Assembly (NCBI GenBank): GCA_910585165.1
Contig: CAJUBX010000009.1
Span: 1 to 43,644, forward strand
Reading direction: 5' to 3'
Source: an uncultured Oscillibacter sp.
GTDB lineage: Bacteria; Bacillota; Clostridia; Oscillospirales; Oscillospiraceae
Length of the DNA stretch: 43,644 nt
Part shown: positions 7,926 to 15,687 of the stretch, piece by piece
Layout: every line of letters starts with the position of its first letter
How positions within the stretch are numbered: position 1 is the stretch's first letter
Notes under the pieces: generated by a model
What the model was told of the DNA's origin: nothing
The model's input: the letters and a program-made list of their open reading frames with translations, nothing else
Database searches by the model: none
Program-made: the position numbers and the translations under genes

Positions 7926-8135
7926 TTACTCCGCCTTTTTGTTGGCTTCCTCGTTCACCAGGGCCAGCAGCTTTTCCACGTCGATACCATGGACCATGCA
8001 GGCTTCCTCCACCGTCTCCCCGCGGGAGGAGGGGCAGCCCAGGCAATGCATGCCGATGGAGAGGAAAATAGGCGCAGTGTGGGGGGCGATGTCCAGAATA
8101 TCGCCGATAATGGTGTCTTTTGTGATCTCAATCAT
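7926..8135 (-). CDS. DUF1858-domain small protein
   Basis: 69 aa, all of it one DUF1858 domain: MIEITKDTIIGDILD at the start and a paired-Cys motif MHCLGCPSS at residues 29-37, with another Cys at 46. Such domains occur alone or fused to Fe-S and hybrid-cluster proteins, so redox or metal sensing is possible but untested. GGAGGA is 8 bases before the ATG at 8135, which rules out a longer start upstream. It leads the operon with trmK, nif3 and yebC and follows a good promoter at 8232-8260. Confidence 0.9.
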   Translation of the reverse strand: MIEITKDTIIGDILDIAPHTAPIFLSIGMHCLGCPSSRGETVEEACMVHGIDVEKLLALVNEEANKKAE

Positions 8136-8231
8136 GTCTGGATTCCTCCGTATTGAAATAGGTTTCAGCGTTCGGCCGCCCGGTCCTCCGTCCCTCTGGA
8201 ACAAATTTCCGTAAACAGCCATCGTTCCGCT

Positions 8232-8260
8232 ATTATACTCTATTATTTGCCCGAATTCAA
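8232..8260 (-). promoter_or_regulatory. Sigma-A promoter of the DUF1858-trmK-nif3-yebC operon
   Basis: On the minus strand TTGAAT (8255-8260), 17 bases, TATAAT (8232-8237). The predicted start near 8225 leaves a leader of about 90 nt. Confidence 0.8.
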
Positions 8261-8359
8261 TAGAAAATCCGACAAAAGCCGAAAGGGCGGCCTTATTCCT
8301 GCTATAAACTATTTTCCCTCTCGCCCGGTCATAAGCCGCTTCTTCCGCCGCCGGGCGGC

Positions 8360-8394
8360 AAGAAGGCGGAGACGCACCGCGCCTCCGCCTTTAA
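8360..8394 (-). terminator. Stem-loop terminator of fba
   Basis: AAGGCGGAGACGC (8364-8376) pairs with GCGCCTCCGCCTT (8379-8391). The stem is strong, but only a short T-poor tail follows on the minus strand, so it may act mainly as an mRNA 3' end stabiliser. Confidence 0.55.
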
Positions 8395-8412
8395 GGATAA
8401 AGGGAAAAGTTC

Positions 8413-9381
8413 TCAGAAAGCCTTGTGATCGCAGCCCAGCACGTTCACCAGCTTGTGCGCCACCATCTCTTTGATGGCCTGGCGGGCAGGCTTGAGGTAC
8501 TGGCGGGGATCGAAGTGGTCGGGATGCTCGGCAAAGTGCTCACGGATGCAGGCGGTCATTGCCAGGCGCAGATCGGAGTCGATGTTGATCTTGCAGACGG
8601 ACATGGACGCGGCCTTGCGGAGCTGCTCCTCGGGGATGCCCACGGCGTCGGGCATCTTGCCGCCGAACTTGTTGATCTTCTCAACAAACGCCTGGGGGAC
8701 GGAGGAGGAGCCGTGAAGCACGATGGGGAAGCCGGGCAGACGCTTGGAGACCTCCTCCAGCACGTCAAAGCGCAGCGGGGGCGGAACCAGCTCGCCCTTC
8801 TCGTTGCGGGTGCACTGGGCGGCGGTGAACTTGTAAGCGCCGTGGCTGGTGCCGATGGCGATGGCCAGAGAGTCGCAGCCGGTCTTGGTCACGAACTCCT
8901 CCACCTCCTCGGGACGGGTATAGGAGGAATCCTCGGCGGAGACATTAACCTCGTCCTCCACGCCGGCCAGGGTGCCAAGCTCGGCCTCGACGACGACGCC
9001 GTGGTCGTGGGCGTATTCCACAACCTTCTTGGTGACCTCAATGTTCTCGGCGAAGGGCTTGCTGGACATATCAATCATGACGGAGGTGAAGCCGCCGTCA
9101 ATGCAGCTCTTGCACAGCTCAAAGCTGTCGCCGTGGTCCAGGTGAAGGCAGATGGGCAGGTCGGTCTCAATGATGGCGGCCTCCACCAGCTTCATCAGAT
9201 AAGTGTGGTTGGCATAAGCCCGGGCGCCCTTGGACACCTGAAGAATCAGAGGAGCCTCCAGCTCTTTGGCGGCCTCGGTGATACCCTGGACGATCTCCAT
9301 GTTGTTGACGTTGAAGGCGCCGATGGCGTACCCTCCGTTGTAGGCCTTTTTGAACATCTCGGTGGTGGTAACCAGTGCCAT
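8413..9381 (-). CDS. fba: Class II fructose-bisphosphate aldolase
   Basis: 322 aa. It cleaves fructose 1,6-bisphosphate to dihydroxyacetone phosphate and glyceraldehyde 3-phosphate in the cytoplasm, using a divalent metal. Class II signatures are present: HLDHGDS with the metal-binding His and catalytic Asp, VEAELGTLAG, the IGTSHGAYK metal His, and VLHGSSS. ATG at 9381 is used because CAGGAG is 9 bases before it; the ATG at 9390 abuts that site and cannot use it. Its promoter is back to back with that of pfk, so two consecutive glycolytic steps are expressed from one divergent region. Confidence 0.95.
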   Translation of the reverse strand: MALVTTTEMFKKAYNGGYAIGAFNVNNMEIVQGITEAAKELEAPLILQVSKGARAYANHTYLMKLVEAAIIETDLPICLHLDHGDSFELCKSCIDGGFTSVMIDMSSKPFAENIEVTKKVVEYAHDHGVVVEAELGTLAGVEDEVNVSAEDSSYTRPEEVEEFVTKTGCDSLAIAIGTSHGAYKFTAAQCTRNEKGELVPPPLRFDVLEEVSKRLPGFPIVLHGSSSVPQAFVEKINKFGGKMPDAVGIPEEQLRKAASMSVCKINIDSDLRLAMTACIREHFAEHPDHFDPRQYLKPARQAIKEMVAHKLVNVLGCDHKAF

Positions 9382-9492
9382 AACGATCATCTCCTGACAA
9401 ATTTTATTTGTCCCGTCCCCGGTCCGGGCCGGGAAAAGGCCCCAGGCTCCCTTTCCCTGTCTTTGCAGGGACGAAAACGATTTTCTTTTATG

Positions 9493-9520
9493 ATAATATC
9501 ACAAAAAAAATAAAATGCAA
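9493..9520 (-). promoter_or_regulatory. Sigma-A promoter of fba
   Basis: TTGCAT (9515-9520), 16 bases, TATTAT (9493-9498) on the minus strand. The leader of about 105 nt contains GC-rich self-complementary sequence at about 9415-9470. Confidence 0.65.
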
Positions 9521-9523
9521 GTA

Positions 9524-9552
9524 TTTACAATTCTTTTTTTGGATGGTATGAT
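9524..9552 (+). promoter_or_regulatory. Sigma-A promoter of pfk
   Basis: TTTACA (9524-9529), 17 bases, TATGAT (9547-9552). Its -35 box lies only 3 bases from the -35 box of the divergent fba promoter. Confidence 0.7.
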
Positions 9553-9621
9553 AAAAAATACCCTGGGTTTTGTGCCCTGGCCGCAAAAGGAAGAAAAAAT
9601 ATTTTGAGGAGGCTGTTTCTC

Positions 9622-10860
9622 ATGAGTGAATTGAAAGGCGCCTGCATCTTCGGCCAGTCCGGAGGTCCCACCTCCGTCATTAACGCCAGCGCCTACGGCG
9701 TCATCAGCACCGCTCTGAAAAACCCCAATATCACCCGCGTCCTGGGCGCGGAACACGGCATTAAGGGCGTGCTGAACGACCGGCTGTTCGATATGGGCGA
9801 GGAGGACCCCGCCGAGCTGGAACTGCTGAAATACACTCCGTCCTCCGCCCTGGGCTCCTGCCGCTACAAGATGAAGGACCCGGATGTGGACGACACCGAT
9901 TATAAGCGCATTCTGGAAATTTTCAAGAAGTACGACGTCCGCTACTTTTTCTACAACGGCGGCAACGACTCCATGGATACCTGCAACAAAATCAGCAAAT
10001 ACATGCAGAAGGTAGGCTACGAGTGCCGGGTCATGGGCGTGCCCAAGACCATCGACAACGACCTTTTCGGCACCGATCACTGCCCCGGCTTCGCCTCCGC
10101 CGCCAAGTATATCGCCACAAGCTGCATGGAGGTTTACCAGGACGCCCGGGTTTATGACACCGGCATGGTCTGCATCATCGAGATCATGGGCCGCCACGCG
10201 GGCTGGCTGGCCGGAGCGGCCGCCCTGGCTGCCGCCTACGGCGCGGGCCCCGATTTGGTGTACCTGCCCGAGGTGGACTTTGACATGGACCGGTTCCTGG
10301 CCGACGTGGACCGCATTTATAAGGAGAAGGGCAACTGCATGGTGGCCGTCTCCGAAGGCATCCACTACGCCGACGGCGCGTTCGTCTCTGAGGCGAAGAC
10401 CTCCGCCACCGACGGCTTCGGCCATGCGCAGCTGGGTGGCCTTGCCGCCATGCTGGCCGATGCCGTGAAGCAGAAGACCGGAGCCAAGGTCCGGGGCATC
10501 GAGCTGAGCCTGCTCCAGCGCTGCGGCGCGCACCTGGCCTCCGAGACCGATATTGAGGAGAGCTTCATGTCCGGCAAGGCCGCCGTGGAGAACGCCGCCG
10601 CGGGCATCACTGACAAGATGGTGGGATTTGAGCGGAGCTATGAGAACGGCCAGTACGTCTGCAAGACTAAGCTGCTGGGCCTTACGGACGTTGCCAACAC
10701 CGAGAAAAAGGTTCCCCTGGAGTGGATCAACGCCGCCCATAACGGCGTGGAGAAGCCGTTTATCGACTATGTGCTTCCCCTGATCCAGGGCGAGCCCAAG
10801 CTGCCCAAGGAGGACTCCCTGCCCCGGTTTGCCAGGCTGAAAAAGGTTCTGGCGAAGTAA
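9622..10860 (+). CDS. 6-phosphofructokinase, probably pyrophosphate-dependent
   Basis: 412 aa, longer than the 320-aa ATP-type bacterial PfkA. The N-terminal GQSGGPTSVIN loop binds the phosphoryl donor. The key donor-specificity residues are of the PPi type: GGNDS at 113-117 has Asp116 where ATP enzymes have Gly104 (E. coli numbering), and PKTIDND has Lys142 where ATP enzymes have Gly124. Asn115 replaces the usual Asp103. MGRHAGWLAG and VSEGIHY follow as expected. GAGGAGG is about 10 bases before the ATG at 9622. The enzyme should interconvert fructose 6-phosphate and fructose 1,6-bisphosphate, reversibly if PPi is used. Donor use is inferred from motifs only. Confidence 0.92.
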   Translation: MSELKGACIFGQSGGPTSVINASAYGVISTALKNPNITRVLGAEHGIKGVLNDRLFDMGEEDPAELELLKYTPSSALGSCRYKMKDPDVDDTDYKRILEIFKKYDVRYFFYNGGNDSMDTCNKISKYMQKVGYECRVMGVPKTIDNDLFGTDHCPGFASAAKYIATSCMEVYQDARVYDTGMVCIIEIMGRHAGWLAGAAALAAAYGAGPDLVYLPEVDFDMDRFLADVDRIYKEKGNCMVAVSEGIHYADGAFVSEAKTSATDGFGHAQLGGLAAMLADAVKQKTGAKVRGIELSLLQRCGAHLASETDIEESFMSGKAAVENAAAGITDKMVGFERSYENGQYVCKTKLLGLTDVANTEKKVPLEWINAAHNGVEKPFIDYVLPLIQGEPKLPKEDSLPRFARLKKVLAK

Positions 10861-10880
10861 CGCCTTTTCACCGCTGTCAA

Positions 10881-10915
10881 ACGGCCCCGCTCGTGTGAGC
10901 GGGGCCGTTTTTTGC
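10881..10915 (+). terminator. Terminator of pfk
   Basis: A 12-bp perfect stem, ACGGCCCCGCTC / GAGCGGGGCCGT, with a GTGT loop and TTTTTT after it. It lies 20 nt past the pfk stop, between convergent genes. Confidence 0.95.
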
Positions 10916-10922
10916 GTTTGCT

Positions 10923-11993
10923 TTATTTCTCGATGCCGGACCAGGCCAGCTTCCATTGGCCGCCCTGCCGAATCAATTCCATAGTCAGGTAATGATAGCT
11001 CTCCCCCTCCTCCAGATTCAGACGGTGCTTGACGGACACAATGGCAGAGGATGGGTTCTGGTCGTCGTTCAGGGTATAATCCACAGAGGCGACCGTGAGG
11101 TGTTCCCAGACATTTTCCCCATAGGCGTCCGTGTCGGCGTCTTCTGTCAGCAGGCCGGAGACGGTGGAGAGATCATCCGACAGCAGCGCCGGGAACAGGC
11201 GGTCCGCCGTCTCATAAAGGGAACGCATCCACTCGGGAACGGTCTCGTTTCGGGAGACCACCCGGAAGCTGGAAGCCATATCCCGGAAACGCATGCCCAT
11301 TCCCTCCTCCGCCTCCAGGAAGTAGCGGGCGGTGAGAACAAAGGTCCCGCCCTGTCCGTCATCCACAAACCAGAGTTCCGCCTGTTCGGAGTCCCAATCC
11401 GTGCCCGCGCCGGCCCTGAGATACAGGCTCCCGGGAAGGGCGGCGGCGGTTTCTTCCGAAGTCACCTCCGTATAGCGGTCTTTCAAAGCGTTCTCCGCGT
11501 CCGCCAGGGCCGCACCGGGGGCCACACCGGGCAGATGGAGGATATCCAGGCCGCACTCCGGAAAATCTTCCGGCAAAGGGCTGCTGTTCCTTATGCTGTA
11601 AAGCCCATTCTCTTCACGGATAAAAAACTGCTCCTCATTGACATAAATGAGAAAATCCACCTTTTTTTCCTGGGACTGCGGGGCATAGCTCAGCAGGCGC
11701 AGCGTTCCAATCTCGCTGCCCTGCTCCGGCAAAAAGGGCTGACCGCCCTCGGCGGCCGGGTCTTGGGTCTCCGGCAAGTTCGGTTCGGCGGCGCCGGGAC
11801 GCTGGGCGTCCGGCGGAGTGACCGCCGGGCCGGTCCGCCACTGGAGGACACGCCCCATGGAGAATACCAGCGCCAGACAAGCCGCCGCAGCCAGGCAGTA
11901 CCCCGGCCAGCGCCGCCGGCGGCTCTCGCTGCGGACAAGCAGCTCCGGCTCCGCGCCGCCGATGGCGGCAAACAGACGCTCCCTATCATTCAT
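10923..11993 (-). CDS. Putative anti-sigma factor, single-pass membrane protein
   Basis: 356 aa. A short cytoplasmic N-terminus (about 27 residues) is followed by a Trp-Pro-led hydrophobic helix (about 28-47), then a Pro-rich linker and about 280 residues predicted to lie outside the membrane. No named sensor domain is recognised. The start ATG overlaps the stop of the sigma gene (ATGA at 11990-11993), so the two are translated together. This arrangement and topology are those of ECF anti-sigma factors, whose cytoplasmic tail would hold the sigma factor until a surface signal arrives. Function is inferred from context and topology, not from a recognised anti-sigma motif. Confidence 0.7.
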   Translation of the reverse strand: MNDRERLFAAIGGAEPELLVRSESRRRRWPGYCLAAAACLALVFSMGRVLQWRTGPAVTPPDAQRPGAAEPNLPETQDPAAEGGQPFLPEQGSEIGTLRLLSYAPQSQEKKVDFLIYVNEEQFFIREENGLYSIRNSSPLPEDFPECGLDILHLPGVAPGAALADAENALKDRYTEVTSEETAAALPGSLYLRAGAGTDWDSEQAELWFVDDGQGGTFVLTARYFLEAEEGMGMRFRDMASSFRVVSRNETVPEWMRSLYETADRLFPALLSDDLSTVSGLLTEDADTDAYGENVWEHLTVASVDYTLNDDQNPSSAIVSVKHRLNLEEGESYHYLTMELIRQGGQWKLAWSGIEK

Positions 11994-12544
11994 AGCAGCC
12001 CCTCCTTTTCCAAGTACCGCCGCAGCTTCTCCCGGCTGCGGAACAGGCTGGTCCGTACAGTGGCCTCCCGCATTCCATACCGCCTGGCAATGTCCGCCAT
12101 AGGTTCCGTAAACCAGTAACGCCGCAAAAAGACATTGCACTCCCGTTCCGGCAGCGTTCTTAAAAAGCGGCGGACCGCTTCCTCCAGCTCCGCCGCCTCC
12201 ACCGCCTGGAAAGTGTCGGATGCAGAGACGCACTCCCCCAGCTCCTCCAGGACCAAGGGCATTTCTCCCCCGCCCCGTTTTTCGGCGTGGCCGGCCCGCC
12301 AGCGGCTAAAGGCCAGGTTTCTTGTGATTTTTCCCAAAAATGGGGCCAGAAGCCGGGGCCGCCCCTCCGGCATGGCATTCCAGGCATTGAGCCAGGTGTC
12401 GTTGACGCACTCCTCCGCGTCCCGCTTGTCCTCCAGGATATTTCTTGCCACGGCGCGGCAGTAGCCGCCGTACTTTTCCCCGGTTCTTTGAATCGCCTCC
12501 GGGTCCCGCCGCCAGTACAGCGCGACAATGTCATGATCTTCCAT
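11990..12544 (-). CDS. ECF-type sigma-70 family RNA polymerase sigma factor
   Basis: 184 aa, the ECF size: region 2 at about residues 10-85 (DAEECVNDTWLNAW is the -10 recognition helix area) and region 4 at about 120-180, with the HTH PMADIARRYGMREATVRTSLFRSREKL. Region 1 and region 3 are absent. GGAGG is 8 bases before the ATG at 12544. The next gene is a membrane protein translated through an ATGA overlap, the usual anti-sigma partner. Directly upstream is an ECF-type promoter (GGAAC-N16-CGTC), which suggests that the factor transcribes its own operon. The regulon and inducing stress cannot be read here. Confidence 0.92.
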   Translation of the reverse strand: MEDHDIVALYWRRDPEAIQRTGEKYGGYCRAVARNILEDKRDAEECVNDTWLNAWNAMPEGRPRLLAPFLGKITRNLAFSRWRAGHAEKRGGGEMPLVLEELGECVSASDTFQAVEAAELEEAVRRFLRTLPERECNVFLRRYWFTEPMADIARRYGMREATVRTSLFRSREKLRRYLEKEGLL

Positions 12545-12586
12545 ATGGCTTCCTCCCTTGCTGCTTGATGGGCCCTCACTGTTATA

Positions 12587-12611
12587 GACGGAAAAAACGG
12601 CCCGCCGTTCC
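12587..12611 (-). promoter_or_regulatory. ECF-type promoter of the sigma/anti-sigma operon
   Basis: On the minus strand GGAAC (12607-12611), 16 bases, CGTC (12587-12590), followed by TATAAC. This fits the general ECF pattern of an AAC-containing -35 and a CGTC -10. It lies about 43 nt before the sigma start codon and just behind the terminator of the ankyrin gene, so it is the only visible promoter for the pair. Confidence 0.7.
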
Positions 12612-12620
12612 CGGCTTCTC

Positions 12621-12656
12621 AAAAAAAGAACGCCGGACAGGGCTTGCCCGGCGTTC
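12621..12656 (-). terminator. Terminator of the coaX-ankyrin operon
   Basis: GAACGCCGG pairs with CCGGCGTTC around a loop, and TTTTTTT follows on the minus strand (12621-12627). It closes the operon just after the ankyrin gene. Confidence 0.92.
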
Positions 12657-12659
12657 CGT

Positions 12660-13468
12660 TCACTTTTTGTAATAGGCCCGCAGGACGGGCTCCAGCTCCC
12701 GCCACTTGATTTCGTACCACTGGCGGTAGTCCTCCACCGTGTGGGAGGGTGTTACCAGACTCTCCCTCCCCCGGTACTTCAATGTGTAGGGCTTGAACGC
12801 GTCAGAGTCCGGGTCCAGGCCGTAGAGCCCGTCCAACAGCTCCCGGCCCTCCTCCAGGTTCCGCAGAATCACCGAGCTGGCAGACAGGCCGTCCTTGTTG
12901 GGCGGGATATAGCTGTGGATGTCCGCCCCGTGCTTCATAAGCTCGTCCAGCACCGCTTTGAGCATCTCCCGCAGCTGGCGGTTGTGGGCCTTGTCGCCCT
13001 CTGCATTGTAGCTGCTATAGGATTTCCGGGCAAATTCGTCATACTGATTCAGCGCGTGCTGCCAGGCGTTGAGACTGCCGGGGTTCGTAGTCGTATTGGG
13101 GTCCATCCCCATGTCCAGCAGGCGGCGCAGGAGCAGGAAATACCCCTTGGTGCGCTCCTTGTTTTGCTCAGACACATAGTCCCCCGCCCGCAGGAAACAC
13201 TGGCCGATGGCATCGTACCAGATGGGTGCGCCGAAATTATGCCCATAGGGGTTGATTGCATCCTGAAAGTTCACATCCGCTCCCCGGTCCAGCAGAAGAT
13301 GCGCCACCTCCAGGTTATCGCTCTTGATGGCCACCATCAGCGGCGACTGCCCGTGGTCCTTCTTGGGCGGGGCCTTGGCCAGACACGTGATCAGTTCTGG
13401 TTTTTTTCCAGAATGGCGGACACCTCGTCCAGTTTGCCCCGGCGGATCATGGTAAACAGCTTTTTCAT
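12660..13468 (-). CDS. Ankyrin-repeat protein with a -1 frameshift near the N-terminus
   Basis: The well-formed start is ATG at 13468 (AGGGAGG 8 bases upstream). It encodes MKKLFTMIRRGKLDEVSAIL and then hits TGA at 13391-13393 after 25 codons. The remaining 247 codons run in the -1 frame from 13400 to 12660 and hold ankyrin repeats (SPLMVAIKSDNLEVAHLLLD, RRLLDMGMDP, LDELMKHGADIHSY). Joining the frames at the A7 run (13401-13407) restores a normal ankyrin N-terminus of about 270 aa in total. In the zero frame the run reads A AAA AAC, a slippery heptamer in the right phase for -1 shifting. The likeliest explanations are a lost A (pseudogene, phase-variable tract or read error); programmed shifting is possible. 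The gene follows coaX by 12 nt. Confidence 0.7.
13395..13413 (-). other. A7 tract in a palindrome at the ankyrin frame break
   Basis: TTCTGG (13395-13400) and CCAGAA (13408-13413) are perfect 6-bp inverted repeats that flank the seven T/A bases. The homopolymer would therefore sit in the loop of a small hairpin, a setting prone to one-base indels or polymerase slippage. Confidence 0.6.
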
Positions 13469-13480
13469 GGCGAATCCTCC

Positions 13481-14251
13481 CTACCTGTTTTTCTGATAGA
13501 TGGTCCAAAGCCCCTCCATCAGCAGGAACTTGTCATAGATGATTTTGTTCCGGCAGTAACGCACAATCACCGGGGCATTTCCCCCTGTGGCGACCACGCT
13601 GACCTCCCGGCCCGGGAACTCGCCCCGGATGCGGTCAATGATGCCGTCCAGCATTCCGGCGGTGCCATAGACGATGCCGGAACGCATGCAGTCTTCCGTA
13701 TTCTTTCCGATCAGGGCCTTGGGGTGCTGGAGAGAGATGTCCGGAAGCTGGGCCGCCCGGCGGCTCAGGGCCTCCAGAGAGACGTTGACCCCCGGCAAAA
13801 GCAGGCCGCCCTCATAGGTCCGGCCCTCGGAAATTACGCCGATGGTGGTGGCCGTGCCCATATCGATGGTGATAATGGGGGGGGTGAATTTTTCCAGCGC
13901 CGACACGGCGTCCGCCACAATGTCCGCCCCCACCTGGGTCTGGACCGTCAGGCGGATGTTCAGCCCGGTCTTTACGCCTGGGCCCACTACCATAGGGGGC
14001 CTTCCCAAAAGGCGGGTCAAGGCCTTCTCCATCATGAAATTCAGAGGCGGAACCACGCTGCACAAAATGGCCCCGGTAACATCCTTATAACTGAAATGAT
14101 AGAGGGTGAACAGGTTCATCAGATCAATGCTGATTTGGTCGGCGGTCTTCCGGCTGTCCGTGTCCAGGGAGGCCAGAAAACGGAGGGTTTTGTCCTTGTC
14201 AAACAGGCCGACGGAGGTGTTGGAGTTGCCAACGTCTATGGCAAGCAGCAT
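13481..14251 (-). CDS. coaX: Type III pantothenate kinase
   Basis: 256 aa. It phosphorylates pantothenate in the first step of coenzyme A synthesis; type III enzymes need a monovalent cation and resist feedback by CoA. The ASKHA phosphate-1 motif is MLLAIDVGNSNTSVGLFD at the N-terminus, the pantothenate-site GVKTGLN and GADIVADAV follow, then TIDMGTATT (phosphate-2) and VVATGGNAPVI. The start is ATG at 14251, with AAAGGAG 9 bases upstream. It has its own promoter at 14290-14318 and is followed by the frame-broken ankyrin gene. Confidence 0.95.
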   Translation of the reverse strand: MLLAIDVGNSNTSVGLFDKDKTLRFLASLDTDSRKTADQISIDLMNLFTLYHFSYKDVTGAILCSVVPPLNFMMEKALTRLLGRPPMVVGPGVKTGLNIRLTVQTQVGADIVADAVSALEKFTPPIITIDMGTATTIGVISEGRTYEGGLLLPGVNVSLEALSRRAAQLPDISLQHPKALIGKNTEDCMRSGIVYGTAGMLDGIIDRIRGEFPGREVSVVATGGNAPVIVRYCRNKIIYDKFLLMEGLWTIYQKNR

Positions 14252-14289
14252 GGAGGTCGCTCCTTTCATTCCGGTTTTTATACATTTGT

Positions 14290-14318
14290 ATAGTAGCACG
14301 AGCCGCGCCGTCTTGCAA
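14290..14318 (-). promoter_or_regulatory. Sigma-A promoter of coaX
   Basis: TTGCAA (14313-14318), 17 bases, TACTAT (14290-14295) on the minus strand, about 39 nt before the start codon. Confidence 0.6.
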
Positions 14319-14451
14319 GTGCGGCGAAAAGCCGCCAAGGCGGCGTTCAACGATTATGAATACAGGTTCCAAGTGCTGCCGGAGGGGAACTCCGCCGGTT
14401 TCATGGCATCATGAGATAAATACAAAAAGCAACAGCATCCTATGGTACTCC

Positions 14452-14480
14452 TTGAAACAGACCTGAAAATGTTGTATAAT
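14452..14480 (+). promoter_or_regulatory. Sigma-A promoter of the small membrane protein at 14514
   Basis: TTGAAA (14452-14457), 17 bases, TATAAT (14475-14480), near-consensus. The start of transcription near 14487 gives a leader of about 27 nt. Confidence 0.82.
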
Positions 14481-14513
14481 AGCATTAAAACCGAACTTAT
14501 GAAGGTGAAGTAA

Positions 14514-14942
14514 TTGAAAATTTATAATAAACCAGCGTATGCATTCGGCTTATTCTGCACAGGGGGCCTAATGATTTTTGCCCTAAATATTATATCCGCT
14601 GATTGGTGGCAGTGGATAATCACCATCGCTATTGCCGGCAGATATCTATATATCGGTTTATCTGAATCAGCCAGCAAAAAAGCAGATATCATTCACGAGC
14701 ACTATCACGAAACAGCTGCCAAGCTCTATGGCAAATATTATCGTGTCAAAACAAATCTTCCGTGGATACTTTTGACCGCTTTCTTTGGCGCGGCTTTATT
14801 TATTCGGCTTGTTTTCGATAAAACAACGCCTATTGGTATTGCGGCCGCCTTTTGTATCTTGTTAACTATTTCCGCTGCATACAGTATCAGCATAGAGCAG
14901 AAAATTAAAAATACCATTGAAAACCAATTCCAAAAAGACTGA
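14514..14942 (+). CDS. Four-helix membrane protein of unknown function, AT-rich
   Basis: 142 aa starting with TTG; GAAGGTGAAG lies just before it. Four hydrophobic segments are seen at about 8-26, 28-46, 80-101 and 105-126, with a charged loop between the second and third (HEHYHETAAKLYGKYYRVK). A basic and amide-rich tail ends the protein. I do not recognise the family. Base and codon use is clearly more AT-rich than in every neighbour (many AAA, ATT, TTT codons), which suggests transfer from a lower-GC Firmicute. It is monocistronic with a near-consensus promoter. Confidence 0.75.
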   Translation: MKIYNKPAYAFGLFCTGGLMIFALNIISADWWQWIITIAIAGRYLYIGLSESASKKADIIHEHYHETAAKLYGKYYRVKTNLPWILLTAFFGAALFIRLVFDKTTPIGIAAAFCILLTISAAYSISIEQKIKNTIENQFQKD

Positions 14943-15095
14943 TTATAAAATTGCGACAGACAATACAGGGCGACGGTTCTCATTCAGTCACCCCGTATTT
15001 TAAACAGGCTCTTATACATACTGCACCGTTTCTTTGACCAAGAATTTTGGAAATCAATCATTCGCAGCCCTAACGGAAAAGGGAGGAAAAAGGTC

Positions 15096-15124
15096 TTGTA
15101 ATCGTACGTTTGTTCCGGTATGCT
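15096..15124 (+). promoter_or_regulatory. Sigma-A promoter of the ogt-CPCC operon
   Basis: TTGTAA (15096-15101), 17 bases, TATGCT (15119-15124), 32 nt before the ogt start codon. Confidence 0.6.
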
Positions 15125-15156
15125 GAAAGTAGCCAAAGAAATGGAGGGCGCTGCCC

Positions 15157-15687
15157 ATGACCTATCTGACAAAGCTGGCCTCCCCGCTGGGGCCTCTGAC
15201 CCTGGCCTCCGACGGAGAGGCGCTTACGGGCCTCTGGCTGGAAGGCCAGAAGTATTATGCCGCCGGGCTAGAGGCGGAAACCGGAAAGCGGCCGGACTTA
15301 GCGGTCTTTTGCCAGGTGGAGTTGTGGCTGGAGGCGTATTTTAAAAGGAGGGACCTCCCTTCCCTTCCGCCCGTGGCCCCAAGAGGGAGCAAATTCCAGA
15401 AACGGGTGTGGAAGCTGCTGCTGGAAATTCCCCTCGGGAAAACGACAACCTATGGAGCCTTGGCGGAGCGGCTGAAAGCCGCCGGGGTTTCCGCTTCCCC
15501 CCAGGCGGTGGGCGGCGCGGTGGGGCGCAACCCCGTCTCCATCCTCATCCCCTGCCACCGGGTTGTGGGTGCGGACGGCAGCCTGACGGGCTACGCCGGG
15601 GGCGTGGAGAAGAAGCGGTTCCTTCTGGAGCTGGAGGGCGCGGATTTGACGGGGCTGTATATGCCGAAGAAAGGAACGGCGCTGTGA
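15157..15687 (+). CDS. ogt: Methylated-DNA--protein-cysteine S-methyltransferase
   Basis: 176 aa. It repairs O6-alkylguanine by moving the alkyl group to its own cysteine, a one-use reaction. The active-site motif IPCHRVVG (about residues 131-138) and the wing helix region SPQAVGGAVGRNP, which carries the Arg finger, are both present. An N-terminal RNase H-like domain (SPLGPLTLASDG) precedes them. GGAGG is 9 bases before the ATG. There is no Ada N-terminal zinc domain. It is followed by a Cys-rich gene whose GTG overlaps its stop codon. Confidence 0.95.
   Translation: MTYLTKLASPLGPLTLASDGEALTGLWLEGQKYYAAGLEAETGKRPDLAVFCQVELWLEAYFKRRDLPSLPPVAPRGSKFQKRVWKLLLEIPLGKTTTYGALAERLKAAGVSASPQAVGGAVGRNPVSILIPCHRVVGADGSLTGYAGGVEKKRFLLELEGADLTGLYMPKKGTAL

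Noticed and set aside
8425..9513. Plus-strand frame of 362 codons opposite fba
   Set aside because: It is the mirror of a strongly coding GC-rich gene, rich in His, Gly and Leu from reverse-complement codons, with no start signals.
9499..10956. Minus-strand frame of 485 codons opposite pfk
   Set aside because: It runs antisense to a clear phosphofructokinase and across its promoter and terminator; composition is that of a shadow frame.
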